Positions 7,944-16,730 of a stretch of DNA of 45,340 bases are shown piece by piece (position 1 is the first letter of the stretch; every line of letters begins with the position of its first letter). The notes beneath the pieces are model-generated. The model made no database searches and was not told the DNA's origin. It saw nothing but the letters and a program-made list of their open reading frames with translations. The stretch is from Acidobacteriota bacterium (GTDB lineage: Bacteria; Acidobacteriota; Terriglobia; Terriglobales; Acidobacteriaceae): positions 1-45,340 of the forward strand of contig JABCZL010000027.1 in NCBI GenBank assembly GCA_013289685.1, read 5' to 3'. The position numbers were made by a program, and so were the translations under genes.

Positions 7944-7982
7944 TGCGTGATCGTCATTGCGTGATCGTCATTGCGTGATCGT
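7941..7982 (-). repeat. Three perfect 14-bp tandem repeats containing leader micro-ORFs
   Basis: Plus-strand unit CATTGCGTGATCGT occurs three times without change. On the minus strand each unit carries an ATG. The ATGs at 7971 and 7957 each open a five-codon frame (MTITQ) ending in TGA that overlaps the next ATG as ATGA; the third ATG (7943) starts the 469-aa gene. The two micro-ORFs (7954-7971 and 7940-7957) could feed ribosomes to the gene or act as a leader. Slippage of the repeat would change the number of micro-ORFs. Whether they are translated is unknown. Confidence 0.7.
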
Positions 7983-8209
7983 CGAGAAACAGGTACGGCT
8001 GCGAAGCATGGCGCAAATCTCCGGACAAATCGCGTGTAGGGATTGTAGCGAAACTGCCAGTGTGGGAGGAACACCAGGGACCGCGCGTCAATCGGGCCAA
8101 AACTGGCAACCTGACCGAACTGGCGACGTGAGTCTAGCTTGGCTCATTCGGAGGAAAAAATCCACAGGATTTACAGTTCTTTGCAAAACAGTCCCACGCG
8201 GATAATGGC

Positions 8210-9085
8210 TCATTCCAGCGAGAGCACAATCCAATACACTCCGGTGGGATAGGTGCCGGTGCGGCTGTAACAGGCGCCGATGGAGAAGCGGTGCAGCGTG
8301 CGGCTGTCGATGGCGTGGGTTGCGCTGCTGGGCAAGGTTTCAGGATGCAGGCTGGTGTAGGTGAGAACGGTGGAGCGTTCCGCGAGCTTGCGAACGGGGA
8401 GGGTTCCGAGTTTGTCGGCTTGCGCCATGGAGCAGGCAGCGTCGTCCGCGGTGAGCCGGTCGTGGCGCTGCAGTTCAGCCTCGGAGTTCTGGTGGCGCGT
8501 CTGGTTCACGGCCGCCGCGATGCGCTCCTTGATCTGGGCTGAGGAATAGTTGGGGAGGGCGTGACCGAAGTCCTGCACAATGTACAACCGGTCTCCGCTG
8601 CGAACCACGCCCAGACCGACTACGTTGTAGGCCGGGTTGAGCAGGTTGGCGCGGTGCGGAGGTGAGAGCATAAGGTGTTGGTTCGCGTGCTCGGCGTCGT
8701 AATCGAGGGCCACGTTTTCTGCCTCTTGATCGAGTTGGAGTGTAGTCGTGGCTGCAAGACGCAGAGGGAGGGAGGGCTCGCCGTTAAATTGATGGGAAAG
8801 CTGCCGGGCTTCAAGCATAGCCAGCGCGTGGGTGCGAGCGGCTTGAGAAAGTCCAGTATCGAGCGTGAGGGCAAGCGCGCCTGCTTGCTTTCGCGACTGG
8901 TTGGCTAGAGCGAGCAGCCGGTCTTCGGTTTGAAACTCGTAATCATGAAACGGAATGTCCGGAGCTTTCGCGGCCGCGGGTTTCAGCGTGGCTTTCTGGG
9001 GCGGCTGGCCGGCGGTTGCGGGTTGTACGGTCGCGGCGCCCGTTATCAGGAGGAATGCCGCTAATAGTGTGGGAGCTCTATGCAT
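8210..9085 (-). CDS. Secreted CAP/SCP-like domain protein
   Basis: 291 aa from the ATG at 9085, which gives a normal signal peptide (MHRAPTLLAAFLLITGAATV...ATAG). The CAP domain spans roughly residues 50-180: LLALANQSRKQAGALALTLD, AARTHALAMLEARQLSHQF with its pocket His, EAENVALDYD, SPPHRANLLNPAYNVVGLGVV and LYIVQDFG. These correspond to the conserved CAP1-CAP4 elements of the CAP superfamily (PF00188). The C-terminal 100 residues form a separate beta-rich part ending in YPTGVYWIVLSLE. Function in bacteria is mostly unknown; cell-wall or lipid binding is suspected for some. The frame reaches 9115, but that would place extra polar residues before the signal peptide. Divergent from rmuC. Confidence 0.8.
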   Translation of the reverse strand: MHRAPTLLAAFLLITGAATVQPATAGQPPQKATLKPAAAKAPDIPFHDYEFQTEDRLLALANQSRKQAGALALTLDTGLSQAARTHALAMLEARQLSHQFNGEPSLPLRLAATTTLQLDQEAENVALDYDAEHANQHLMLSPPHRANLLNPAYNVVGLGVVRSGDRLYIVQDFGHALPNYSSAQIKERIAAAVNQTRHQNSEAELQRHDRLTADDAACSMAQADKLGTLPVRKLAERSTVLTYTSLHPETLPSSATHAIDSRTLHRFSIGACYSRTGTYPTGVYWIVLSLE

Positions 9086-9097
9086 CCAGTTTCCGCT

Positions 9098-9142
9098 CGA
9101 ACCGTTTCCGGTCAAATCATTTCCGGTCGAATCGTTTCCGGC
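9098..9142. repeat. Three 15-bp tandem repeats between divergent genes
   Basis: Consecutive units CGAACCGTTTCCGGT, CAAATCATTTCCGGT and CGAATCGTTTCCGGC share TTTCCGG at a fixed 15-bp spacing. They lie in the 135-bp interval between the starts of the CAP gene and rmuC, where promoters of both would be expected. They may be simple slippage or a set of phased protein-binding sites. Confidence 0.5.
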
Positions 9143-9220
9143 GCAAGCCGTTCAGGCACAAACTTTGTGGCTGGTGCTAGGCTAGGGGCTGGGCGTGAGG
9201 TCGAGAAGTTACCTGTGACC

Positions 9221-10627
9221 ATGGAACTAGGGATCAGTGGGGGCATTGGCCTGTTGTTTGGCGGCCTGGTGGCATGGCTGGCACTGCGTTCGCGCACGGC
9301 TGCGCTGCAGGCTCGTTTGTCGTTGACGGAAAAGGAATTAGCGGCCGTAAAGGCCGATCTGGCGCGGCTTTTGGCGGATCAGCGGGGCTTGGTGGAGAGC
9401 CGCGCCAGGCTGGAATCGGCGCTGGAATCGGAACGAAAGACCAGCAACGAAAAGGTCGAATTGCTGACCAAAGCCGGGGATCGCGCTGCCGCGGATTTGC
9501 AAAATGCGTTCAAGGCACTCGCGGCTGACGCGCTGAAAAATAATAATTCCTCGTTCCTGCAGATCGCGCAGGAAACGCTGAAGCGATTTCAGAGCGAGGC
9601 CAAAGGCGATCTCGACGCGCGGCAGAAAGCGGTTGCCGATCTGGTCACGCCGGTGCGCGAGTCGCTCAGCAAAGTGGACGCGCAGATCCAGCAGATGGAA
9701 ATCGCGCGCGGCGCGGCCTATGGCGATCTGAAAGCGCAGGTTCAATCGCTCATCAGCACACAAAAAGAGTTGCAATCGGAGACTGGGAACCTGGTGCGTG
9801 CGTTGCGCACGCCGAATGTGCGCGGGCGCTGGGGGGAAATTCAACTGCGGCGGGTGGTTGAGATCGCGGGGATGCTGCCCTATTGCGATTTCGCCGAGCA
9901 GGAGACGATCACCAGTGAAGCTGGCCGCTTTCGCCCCGATCTGGTGGTGAAGTTGCCCGGTGGGAAGAACGTTGTGGTCGACGCGAAGACGCCTCTGGAC
10001 GCGTTTCTCTTGGCAGTGGAGGCTAAGGATGAAGATACGCGCAGGAATTGCCTAGCGAACCACGCACGACAGGTTCGCGATCACATGGAGACTCTGAGCG
10101 GCAAGAAATATTGGGAGCAGTTCGAGGCCACGCCGGAGTTCGTGGTGATGTTTCTGCCGGGGGAGACGTTTTTCAGCGCGGCGCTGGAGCAGGATCCTAC
10201 GCTCATTGAACAGGGCGTGATGCAGCGGGTCATTCCGGCTTCGCCCACTACCTTGATTGCGCTGTTGAAGGCCGTTGCCTACGGATGGAACCAGGAGAAG
10301 CTGGCGCGCAACGCACAACAGATCAGCGCTTTGGGCAAGGAACTGCACGACCGGCTGCGGAAACTCGCGGGGCACATCACTGGTGTCGGCACGAATCTTG
10401 ACCGCGCCGTGGAAGCCTACAACCAGGCCGTGGGGTCGCTGGAAAACCGCGTACTGGTTTCGGCGCGCAAATTTACGGAACTCGGTGCATCGGTAGCGGA
10501 AGACATTCCAGAGCTGGAGCCGATTGAGACCAGCGCACGGGCGTTGTCGTTTGAGTGGGACGACGAGCCAATTTTGGAAGTTCCCAAGCTGGAAGTTCCC
10601 AAGAAAGACGACCGAAAGGCCGGGTAA
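9221..10627 (+). CDS. rmuC: DNA recombination protein RmuC
   Basis: 468 aa from the ATG at 9221. Residues 5-25 are a transmembrane anchor (GISGGIGLLFGGLVAWLAL), followed by a long coiled coil (about 30-200, Lys/Glu/Ala-rich) and the conserved RmuC domain (PF02646): LRTPNVRGRWGEIQLRRVVEIAGM, DFAEQETI, RPDLVVKLPGGKNVVVDAKTPLDAF, KKYWEQFEATPEFVVMFLPGE, IPASPTTLIALLKAVAYGW. In E. coli RmuC limits recombination at short inverted repeats and is thought to be nuclease-related. The C-terminal tail has a duplicated EVPKLEVPK stretch. An upstream extension of the frame to 9080 crosses the tandem repeats and lacks a plausible initiation site. Confidence 0.92.
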   Translation: MELGISGGIGLLFGGLVAWLALRSRTAALQARLSLTEKELAAVKADLARLLADQRGLVESRARLESALESERKTSNEKVELLTKAGDRAAADLQNAFKALAADALKNNNSSFLQIAQETLKRFQSEAKGDLDARQKAVADLVTPVRESLSKVDAQIQQMEIARGAAYGDLKAQVQSLISTQKELQSETGNLVRALRTPNVRGRWGEIQLRRVVEIAGMLPYCDFAEQETITSEAGRFRPDLVVKLPGGKNVVVDAKTPLDAFLLAVEAKDEDTRRNCLANHARQVRDHMETLSGKKYWEQFEATPEFVVMFLPGETFFSAALEQDPTLIEQGVMQRVIPASPTTLIALLKAVAYGWNQEKLARNAQQISALGKELHDRLRKLAGHITGVGTNLDRAVEAYNQAVGSLENRVLVSARKFTELGASVAEDIPELEPIETSARALSFEWDDEPILEVPKLEVPKKDDRKAG

Positions 10628-10678
10628 CGCTCTGCGATGAACACCAGAGCGCGATTCTAATTCGATCCAGGAACGTCT

Positions 10679-11977
10679 ATGCACCACTCGTTGAAGAGCT
10701 TCGCAAATCGCATCTTCTTTCTGACGCTTGCAGTGTGCTTGTTCGCGGTGGCTTGGCGTGCGCAGGGCATCGCTCCGGTCATTACTGTCGATCATGGGCC
10801 GAACGCGTCCGAGCAGCTCTCGAAACCTTACGTCATTCTGGTTTCGCTGGACGCCTTCCGCTATGACTACGCGAAGAAGTATCACGCCGAGCATTTGCTG
10901 GAGCTTGCGGCCGACGGAGCAAGCGCGCCTGAGGGAATGCTGCCCTCGTATCCTTCGATTACATTTCCCAACCATTACTCGATCGTCACCGGATTGTACC
11001 CGGAGCATCATGGGATCGTGGCCAACAGTTTTTATGATCCGGCGCGGAAGGAGACTTACAGCTATCGCGACAGCAAGACGGTCGGGGACGGGACGTGGTA
11101 TGGCGGCACTCCGCTCTGGGTGCTGGCCGAGCAACAGGGGATGCGGTCAGCTTCTTTTTTCTGGGTCGGTTCGGAGGCGGACATTCAGGGCGTGCGGCCG
11201 ACCTACTATTTGAAATTCGACGGAAGATTTCCCAACCCCAAGCGAGTCGAGCAGGTTCTGGCGTGGTTGCGGCTGCCGCCGGAACAGCGGCCTCACATGA
11301 TCACGCTTTATTTCTCGGACACGGACAGCGCGGGACACCGCTTTGGGCCGGACAGTCCGCAGGTCGCCGACGCAGTGCACGAGCTCGATGGAGAAATTGG
11401 GAAGCTGATGGATGGCCTCAAAGAGATCAAGCTGCCCGTGGATTTGATCGTGCTCGCCGACCACGGGATGGTGAAGGTGGAAGGCGAGCCGGTGCATCTT
11501 CGTAAGTACGGGCTGGATGCGTCGCGGTTCTCTCCCATCGTGGGCCTGGGGCTTTATCCGAAGTCCGACGGCGATGCACAGAAAGCTTATGAGGCGATGC
11601 GGGGAAGGAGTGGGAAGTTTGCGGTTTACCGCCGCGCGGAAGTGCCAGGGTATCTGCACTTTGACAGCAACCCGCGCGAGGGGGATCCGGTGGTTGTCCC
11701 GAATGGCCCTTATTTCCTCAACGCCGACGCCGACCCGGATGCTCCGGAGCATCCGGTGGGCGCGCACGGATTCGATGCAACCCGCATGCCGGAAATGAAG
11801 GCGCTCTTCGTTGCAGCCGGGCCTGATATTCGCCATGGAGTTGTGCTCCCGCCGTTTGAGAATGTGAATGTGTATCCGCTGATTGCAAAGATTCTGGGAC
11901 TGGACATCAGCAAGCTGAAGACGGGTCCGGTCGACGGTAAGCTCGGCGTGTTGGAGGGGATTCTCCAAGTACAGTAA
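10679..11977 (+). CDS. Secreted type I phosphodiesterase/nucleotide pyrophosphatase (ENPP-like)
   Basis: 432 aa with a signal segment at 11-29. It belongs to the alkaline-phosphatase superfamily, PF01663. Metal-binding and catalytic residues can be placed: Asp58 (SLDAFRYDY), nucleophile Thr95 with Asn98 in SITFPNHYSIVTGLYPEHHG, Asp216 and His220 in FSDTDSAGHRFGP, Asp261-His262 in LADHGM, and the late His in VGAHGFDA. Such enzymes hydrolyse nucleotide or phospho-diester bonds outside the cytoplasm. AGGAA lies eight bases before the ATG. It follows rmuC by 51 bp on the same strand and may be read with it. All active-site residues are present; the substrate is not predictable. Confidence 0.9.
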   Translation: MHHSLKSFANRIFFLTLAVCLFAVAWRAQGIAPVITVDHGPNASEQLSKPYVILVSLDAFRYDYAKKYHAEHLLELAADGASAPEGMLPSYPSITFPNHYSIVTGLYPEHHGIVANSFYDPARKETYSYRDSKTVGDGTWYGGTPLWVLAEQQGMRSASFFWVGSEADIQGVRPTYYLKFDGRFPNPKRVEQVLAWLRLPPEQRPHMITLYFSDTDSAGHRFGPDSPQVADAVHELDGEIGKLMDGLKEIKLPVDLIVLADHGMVKVEGEPVHLRKYGLDASRFSPIVGLGLYPKSDGDAQKAYEAMRGRSGKFAVYRRAEVPGYLHFDSNPREGDPVVVPNGPYFLNADADPDAPEHPVGAHGFDATRMPEMKALFVAAGPDIRHGVVLPPFENVNVYPLIAKILGLDISKLKTGPVDGKLGVLEGILQVQ

Positions 11978-12011
11978 TGGAGAGGAGGGTCTTACGAGAT
12001 GTTTGTACGGC

Positions 12012-12057
12012 CGAGATCCTTCGCTCCGCCTGAAGTGCGGCTACGCTCAGGATGACA
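12012..12057. repeat. Acidobacterial-type short dispersed repeat
   Basis: The segment begins CCGAGATCCTTCGCTCCGCC and ends CGGCTACGCTCAGGATGACA. From memory, 'atccttcgct...ctcaggatgaca' elements are scattered through intergenic regions of Acidobacteriota genomes. ATCCTTCG... and ...CTCAGGATG can pair to form an imperfect stem. Only one copy is visible in this window, so the classification rests on recall. Confidence 0.4.
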
Positions 12058-12232
12058 CCGTCGATCCATTCTCTTCTCTCCCGGGGCTGTCTCCAACATC
12101 CGGTAGACGGTTCGAGACGCCCGTATTTTCGGCAGGATCTCGAATCCGTCAAACGAAGTTGGCCTTCGTAAGCTCAAGAAACTCAAGGGAAAGCGGATAC
12201 TAAATTCCACAGAAACCTCCAGAAAGACATAC

Positions 12233-12258
12233 TTACCGTTCGAAAATGCATCTATAAT
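12233..12258 (+). promoter_or_regulatory. Possible sigma-70 promoter of the two-component operon
   Basis: A perfect TATAAT lies at 12253-12258. The best upstream hexamer, TTACCG at 12233-12238, is separated by only 14 bp, shorter than the preferred 17. If active, transcription would begin near 12265, which argues for a kinase start downstream at 12299 or 12401. Confidence 0.3.
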
Positions 12259-12400
12259 TTCGGAAGTGGTTTTATCTACGGGATTTAGCCGTCCCGGAAT
12301 GGGGCTCGACGTGGCAGCGAAGTTGCTCATTGAAGACGGGTGGGATGTTCGTTCCACGCCTCGACAGCCCCCTAAAGGTTCGGAGCCAGCACCGAAGCCC

Positions 12401-15223
12401 ATGAATCGGGAAAGCCAAGCTCGCTTTGTTGCGGTCCTGTTGTTTCTGCTGACCGTGGCTGCCGTGGTCTTTGCGGGGTTCAATTTGCAGAAGGAACACG
12501 ATTCTGCGGTCCCCGACGACGGCGTATGGTGGGTGGAGCATGACGGCCGCCTGGTCGCCGACCGCGTCGATCCCAGCGGACCAGGTGCGAAGGCTGGCAT
12601 CAAGGCCGACGACCAGTTGATCTCGGTCAATGGCCAGGAAATCAAGAACACTCCGGGGTTGGTTCGCCAACTCTACAACACCGGCGTCTGGGCGAAGGCA
12701 ACCTACTCGCTCGTCCGTCAGTCGGTCACGCTAGAGTCTCATGTCATCCTGGTTCCCGCCGACCGCTCCCTGAATAATTGGCTCCGGCTGATTGCCATGA
12801 TTTACCTGGGAATCGGCGTGTACGTGCTGCTGCGACGCTGGACCGCGCCCGGCTCCACGCACTTCTACATTTTCTGCCTGGTATCGTTCATCGCCTACTC
12901 GTTCAAGTACACCGGCAAACTCAACGACTTTGACTGGACGATTTACTGGAGCAACATTGTCGCATGGGTCCTGCAGCCGGCGTTGTTCCTGCACTTTGTA
13001 CTGACGTTTCCCGAGAAGCGGCAATTCGTGCGGCAGCGTCCATGGCTGCTGGCTCTGGCGTACTTGCCCGGTGCCCTGCTTCTGGGAAGGCACATCATCG
13101 CTTTACGGCTGGCGCAGGCGAGCGGGCACTTGCGGTGGGACATGGACCGCCAGGAAATGGCGTATGGCGCGGTGCTGTTCGTGGCTGCGGCTGCGGTCCT
13201 TTGGGACAGCTACCGTCTCGCCAGCACGACGATCCTGCGCCAGCAATTGAAGTGGGTAACGCGCGGCACGATTCTGGCGATCATTCCCTACACCCTGTTC
13301 TACGTAGTCCCCTACCTGATGGGTTCGCTGCCGGGCACGGGCATGAAGTTGTCGGTGCTGTCGCTGGGATTGCTGCCGCTGACCTTCGGCTACGCCATCT
13401 TCCGTTATCGTCTGATGGACGTTGACCTGATCTCGAAGCGCGTCGTGGTCTATACCATGGCGGTCACGGCGGTGGTGGGGATGTACTTCGCGCTGGTCGC
13501 AGGCGTGGCGACTCTGGTGCAAAGGCGGCAGCCTGGCACAGGACCGGTGGGGCTGATCCTGGCCGTGGTGGTCACGGCACTGCTGTTTGATCCAGTCCGC
13601 AAGTGGATCCAGGACCGCGTTGACCAGTTCTTCTACCGCACGGTCTATGACTATCGCCGAACGCTGCTGGAATTTGGCCGGGAGCTTGGATCGGAAACCG
13701 ATTTGAATGCGTTGCTCTCTTCTGTTCTCGATCGGCTGTCGCGCACCCTGGCGGTCGACCGGATCGCGATTTTCTTGCGCGCCGCCGAGGAAACCGAGCA
13801 ATTCGTCGTCTCCAAGTCGATGGGCATGAATCCCATGGGAAAGCTTGACCTGACCTTCCTGACTGCGCCTCGTCCGGAGCCCGCCGGGCACATGTTCTTT
13901 GAGAACACGCATCAGGTGCCGCGCGAGACGCTAGGATCGCAGGATGCTATCGCCCGGCTGGATCTGAACTACTACATTCCTTGCCGCGCACAGCAGAAGA
14001 CTGTGGCGGTGCTTGGGCTAGGAAAAACCGCCAAAGGCGATTACCTGTCGAGCGAAGACATTGAGTTGCTGGAGACGCTGGGGGGATACCTCGGCATCGC
14101 GATCCAGAACGGGCGCCTCTACGCTTCGCTGCAGCAGAAGGTGGCAGAGTACGAGCGGCTGAAGGATTTCAACGAGAACATCGTCGAGTCGATCAACGTG
14201 GGCATTATGGCGCTCGACATGGAAGACCGCATCGAGAGCTGGAACGCACAGATGGAGGTGATGTACGCGATGCCGCGCTGGCAGACTTTGACGCAGCCGG
14301 TGCGCAGCATCTTCCCGCCGGAATTCGTCGAAGAGTTCTACCGGGTGCGGCAGAACGGGGGCATCAACAACCTCTACAAGTTCCGGCTGCAGACACCGGC
14401 GGGCGAAACGCGGACCGTGAACGTGGCCATCGCGCCGCTGGTGACGCGCAAGTTCCAGGTCATCGGGCGTCTCGTCATCATGGACGACATCACCGAACGC
14501 GTGGAACTAGAAGGCCAGCTTTCGCAGGCCGACAAGCTGTCGTCGATCGGGCTGCTGGCCGCAGGGGTGGCGCACGAAGTGAACACGCCTCTCGCAGTGA
14601 TTTCGTCTTATACCCAGATGCTGGCCAAGCAACTGCAGGGCGATCCCCAGAAGTCGGGACTGCTGGAAAAGATCACGCGGCAAACTTTCCGCGCGTCGGA
14701 AATCGTCAATAACCTGCTGAACTTCTCGCGCACCAGCGGGACGGAGTTCGCCGACATCGACATCAACAAAGTGATTACCGACACGCTCGCGCTGCTGGAG
14801 CACCAGTTCAAGACCGCCAAGATCCAGGTGCAACCCGAGCTGACCGCGGGGATTTCTCCGATCCAGGGAAATCCGGGGAGACTGCAGCAGGTCTTCCTGA
14901 ACCTGTTTCTCAACGCCAAGGACGCGATGCCGGGCGGCGGCCGGCTCAAGGTCGCCACCAGCAATGGCGACATGGTCAGCGTGCGGGTGTCCGATACCGG
15001 ATCGGGGATTGCTCCGGAACACATCCAGCGCATTTACGATCCATTCTTCACGACGAAGACCGTGCCCAAAGAGGGGCAGAACCGCGGCACCGGGCTAGGA
15101 CTCTCCGTTACCTACGGCATTATTCAGGAACACGCGGGCAAGATTCGAGTGGAAAGCGATCCGGGTTCCGGGACGACATTCGCCCTGGACTTTCCGATGA
15201 GCAGGAAGGCAGTGCATGTCTGA
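12401..15223 (+). CDS. NtrB-type membrane sensor histidine kinase with PDZ, GAF and PAS domains
   Basis: 940 aa from the ATG at 12401. Order of parts: one TM helix (7-30); a PDZ-like periplasmic domain (VDPSGPGAKAGIKADDQLISVNGQEI); a block of about eight to nine TM helices (residues about 125-400); a GAF domain (DLNALLSSVLDRLSRTLAVDRIAIF onward); a PAS domain (VESINVGIMALDMEDRIESWN); HisKA with phospho-acceptor His725 in AAGVAHEVNTPL; and HATPase_c with N box NLFLNAKDAMPGGG, DTGSGI and GTGLGLSV. It should phosphorylate the response regulator whose gene overlaps its last 8 bp. The PDZ domain suggests sensing of exposed C-termini or misfolded envelope protein, which is inference. Upstream ATG 12299 or GTG 12266 are possible starts; a membrane-proximal N-terminus favours 12401. 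Confidence 0.88.
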   Translation: MNRESQARFVAVLLFLLTVAAVVFAGFNLQKEHDSAVPDDGVWWVEHDGRLVADRVDPSGPGAKAGIKADDQLISVNGQEIKNTPGLVRQLYNTGVWAKATYSLVRQSVTLESHVILVPADRSLNNWLRLIAMIYLGIGVYVLLRRWTAPGSTHFYIFCLVSFIAYSFKYTGKLNDFDWTIYWSNIVAWVLQPALFLHFVLTFPEKRQFVRQRPWLLALAYLPGALLLGRHIIALRLAQASGHLRWDMDRQEMAYGAVLFVAAAAVLWDSYRLASTTILRQQLKWVTRGTILAIIPYTLFYVVPYLMGSLPGTGMKLSVLSLGLLPLTFGYAIFRYRLMDVDLISKRVVVYTMAVTAVVGMYFALVAGVATLVQRRQPGTGPVGLILAVVVTALLFDPVRKWIQDRVDQFFYRTVYDYRRTLLEFGRELGSETDLNALLSSVLDRLSRTLAVDRIAIFLRAAEETEQFVVSKSMGMNPMGKLDLTFLTAPRPEPAGHMFFENTHQVPRETLGSQDAIARLDLNYYIPCRAQQKTVAVLGLGKTAKGDYLSSEDIELLETLGGYLGIAIQNGRLYASLQQKVAEYERLKDFNENIVESINVGIMALDMEDRIESWNAQMEVMYAMPRWQTLTQPVRSIFPPEFVEEFYRVRQNGGINNLYKFRLQTPAGETRTVNVAIAPLVTRKFQVIGRLVIMDDITERVELEGQLSQADKLSSIGLLAAGVAHEVNTPLAVISSYTQMLAKQLQGDPQKSGLLEKITRQTFRASEIVNNLLNFSRTSGTEFADIDINKVITDTLALLEHQFKTAKIQVQPELTAGISPIQGNPGRLQQVFLNLFLNAKDAMPGGGRLKVATSNGDMVSVRVSDTGSGIAPEHIQRIYDPFFTTKTVPKEGQNRGTGLGLSVTYGIIQEHAGKIRVESDPGSGTTFALDFPMSRKAVHV

Positions 15224-16661
15224 GGCAGCAGTCATCTCGCGCGGCACCTTGAATGGCGGAACGAACGGCAGTCCGTCGCCGGCCGGTTCGGTGCTCATCA
15301 TTGACGATGAGGCCGAGATACGCGAATCGCTGCAGACGCTGCTCGAAATGGAGGGATTCGAAGTCGAGACCGCGGTCTCCGGCGAGGACGGCCTCGCGCA
15401 AATGGGGGATCGTCCGTTTGATCTGGTGCTGCTGGATCTGACTCTGCCCGGCCGCAACGGGATGGAGATCCTCTCGGAGATTCGCTCGCACGATTCGCGC
15501 CTGCCGGTGATCATGATTACGGCATACGGCACGGTAGAAAATGCGGTCCGCGCCATGCAGTCGGGCGCAGCGAATTTTGTGCAGAAGCCGTGGGACAACG
15601 AGAAACTTCTCGCCGATGTACGCGCCGCGGTGGGATGGCGCCGGGCGGAAGAAGAAAATGTTCAACTGAAGCGCGCGCTCAAGCAGCGCTACAACTTCGA
15701 AAACATCGTGGGCAAAAGTGAGCCCATGCTGAAGATTTTTGATCTGGTCGCGCAGGTGGCGAACAGCCGATCAACCGTGCTGTTGCAGGGAGAAAGCGGC
15801 ACTGGCAAGGAAGTGATTGCGAAGGCAGTGCACCTCAACTCTCCGCGCCGCGACAAACCGTTCGTTCCGGTCAACACCGGTTCGATGCCGACCGACCTGC
15901 TGGAATCGACGCTCTTCGGCCACGTCAAGGGAGCGTTCACCAGCGCCATCGCTTCGAAGAAGGGCTTGTTTGAGGTCGCGGACAAAGGCACGCTGTTCCT
16001 GGACGAAATCGCAACCATGGGTCTGGAGACGCAAGCCAAGATTCTGCGCGTTCTGCAGGACCGGCGGTTCATGCACCTGGGCGGGATTCAGGAGATTCAG
16101 GTGGACGTGCGGATCATCGCCGCCACCAACATTGACTTGCGGCAGATGGTGCGTGAAGGCCGGTTCCGAGAAGATCTGTTCTATCGGCTGAATGTCATTA
16201 CGGTGGAACTGCCGCCGCTGCGCCAGCGCAAGGAAGATATACCTCTGCTGGTGGAATTTTTCTTGAAGAAGTATGCGGAAGAGAATGGCCGTCCCGCGCC
16301 GCACATTACTCCGGAGGCTCTACGGCCGCTGATGGCCTATTCCTGGCCGGGCAATGTGCGTGAACTTGAAAATGTCATCGAGCGCGCCGTTGTGCTTTCT
16401 TCCGGGCCGGAGATCAGTATGGACCTGCTGCCGGACTCGATGATGGGGCGCGGCTCCTCACTCACCCTGCACGACCCGCCGTCCGACGCGTCGTTATTCG
16501 AGATTGTGGAGGACGTGGAGCGGCGGGTCATCACCGACATGCTGGAACGCTGCAACTGGAACCAGACTGAGGCGGCCGAGCGGTTCCACGTGCCGCTGTC
16601 GACGCTGAATCAGAAGATTCGGCGGCTGAATATTGAAATTAAGAAGAAGGGGCGGGGATAA
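15216..16661 (+). CDS. NtrC-family sigma-54-dependent response regulator
   Basis: 481 aa. Receiver domain (26-140): acidic pair Asp30/Asp31, phospho-acceptor Asp74 in LLDLTLPG, Thr102, Lys124 in QKPW. AAA+ domain (about 162-390): Walker A GESGTGKE at 192-199, the sigma-54 loop GAFTSA at 239-244 (the usual form is GAFTGA), Walker B TLFLDE, and an RLNVITVELPPLR segment followed by SWPGNVRELENVIERAV. The C-terminal Fis-type helix-turn-helix is NQTEAAERFHVPLSTLNQKI. It activates sigma-54 promoters when phosphorylated by the kinase encoded upstream. The start overlaps the kinase gene by 8 bp (translational coupling). The Gly-to-Ser change in the GAFTGA loop could alter contact with sigma-54. Confidence 0.93.
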   Translation: MSEAAVISRGTLNGGTNGSPSPAGSVLIIDDEAEIRESLQTLLEMEGFEVETAVSGEDGLAQMGDRPFDLVLLDLTLPGRNGMEILSEIRSHDSRLPVIMITAYGTVENAVRAMQSGAANFVQKPWDNEKLLADVRAAVGWRRAEEENVQLKRALKQRYNFENIVGKSEPMLKIFDLVAQVANSRSTVLLQGESGTGKEVIAKAVHLNSPRRDKPFVPVNTGSMPTDLLESTLFGHVKGAFTSAIASKKGLFEVADKGTLFLDEIATMGLETQAKILRVLQDRRFMHLGGIQEIQVDVRIIAATNIDLRQMVREGRFREDLFYRLNVITVELPPLRQRKEDIPLLVEFFLKKYAEENGRPAPHITPEALRPLMAYSWPGNVRELENVIERAVVLSSGPEISMDLLPDSMMGRGSSLTLHDPPSDASLFEIVEDVERRVITDMLERCNWNQTEAAERFHVPLSTLNQKIRRLNIEIKKKGRG

Positions 16662-16666
16662 GAGGA

Positions 16667-16687
16667 GACCTCAGACCTCAGACCTCA
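16667..16687. repeat. Three GACCTCA tandem copies
   Basis: GACCTCA is repeated three times directly after the response regulator stop codon, in the convergent gap with the phosphoesterase gene. No clear terminator hairpin accompanies it. Probably simple-sequence slippage. Confidence 0.5.
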
Positions 16688-16730
16688 GCCCCGGACTCCT
16701 CCGTCACAGCTTACAAGCCTGCCTAGTTAG

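Larger units (their letters stand above)
11978..12400. other. Intergenic interval before the two-component genes
   Basis: Contains a dispersed-type repeat (12012-12057) and a possible promoter (12233-12258). From 12266 a frame continuous with the kinase is open, but its first codon is GTG without a ribosome site; the ATG at 12299 is an alternative kinase start. No separate gene is supported. Confidence 0.4.

Noticed and set aside
10052..11134. Minus-strand frame of 360 codons across rmuC and the phosphodiesterase gene
   Set aside because: Spans two clear plus-strand genes; composition typical of antisense frames in GC-rich DNA.
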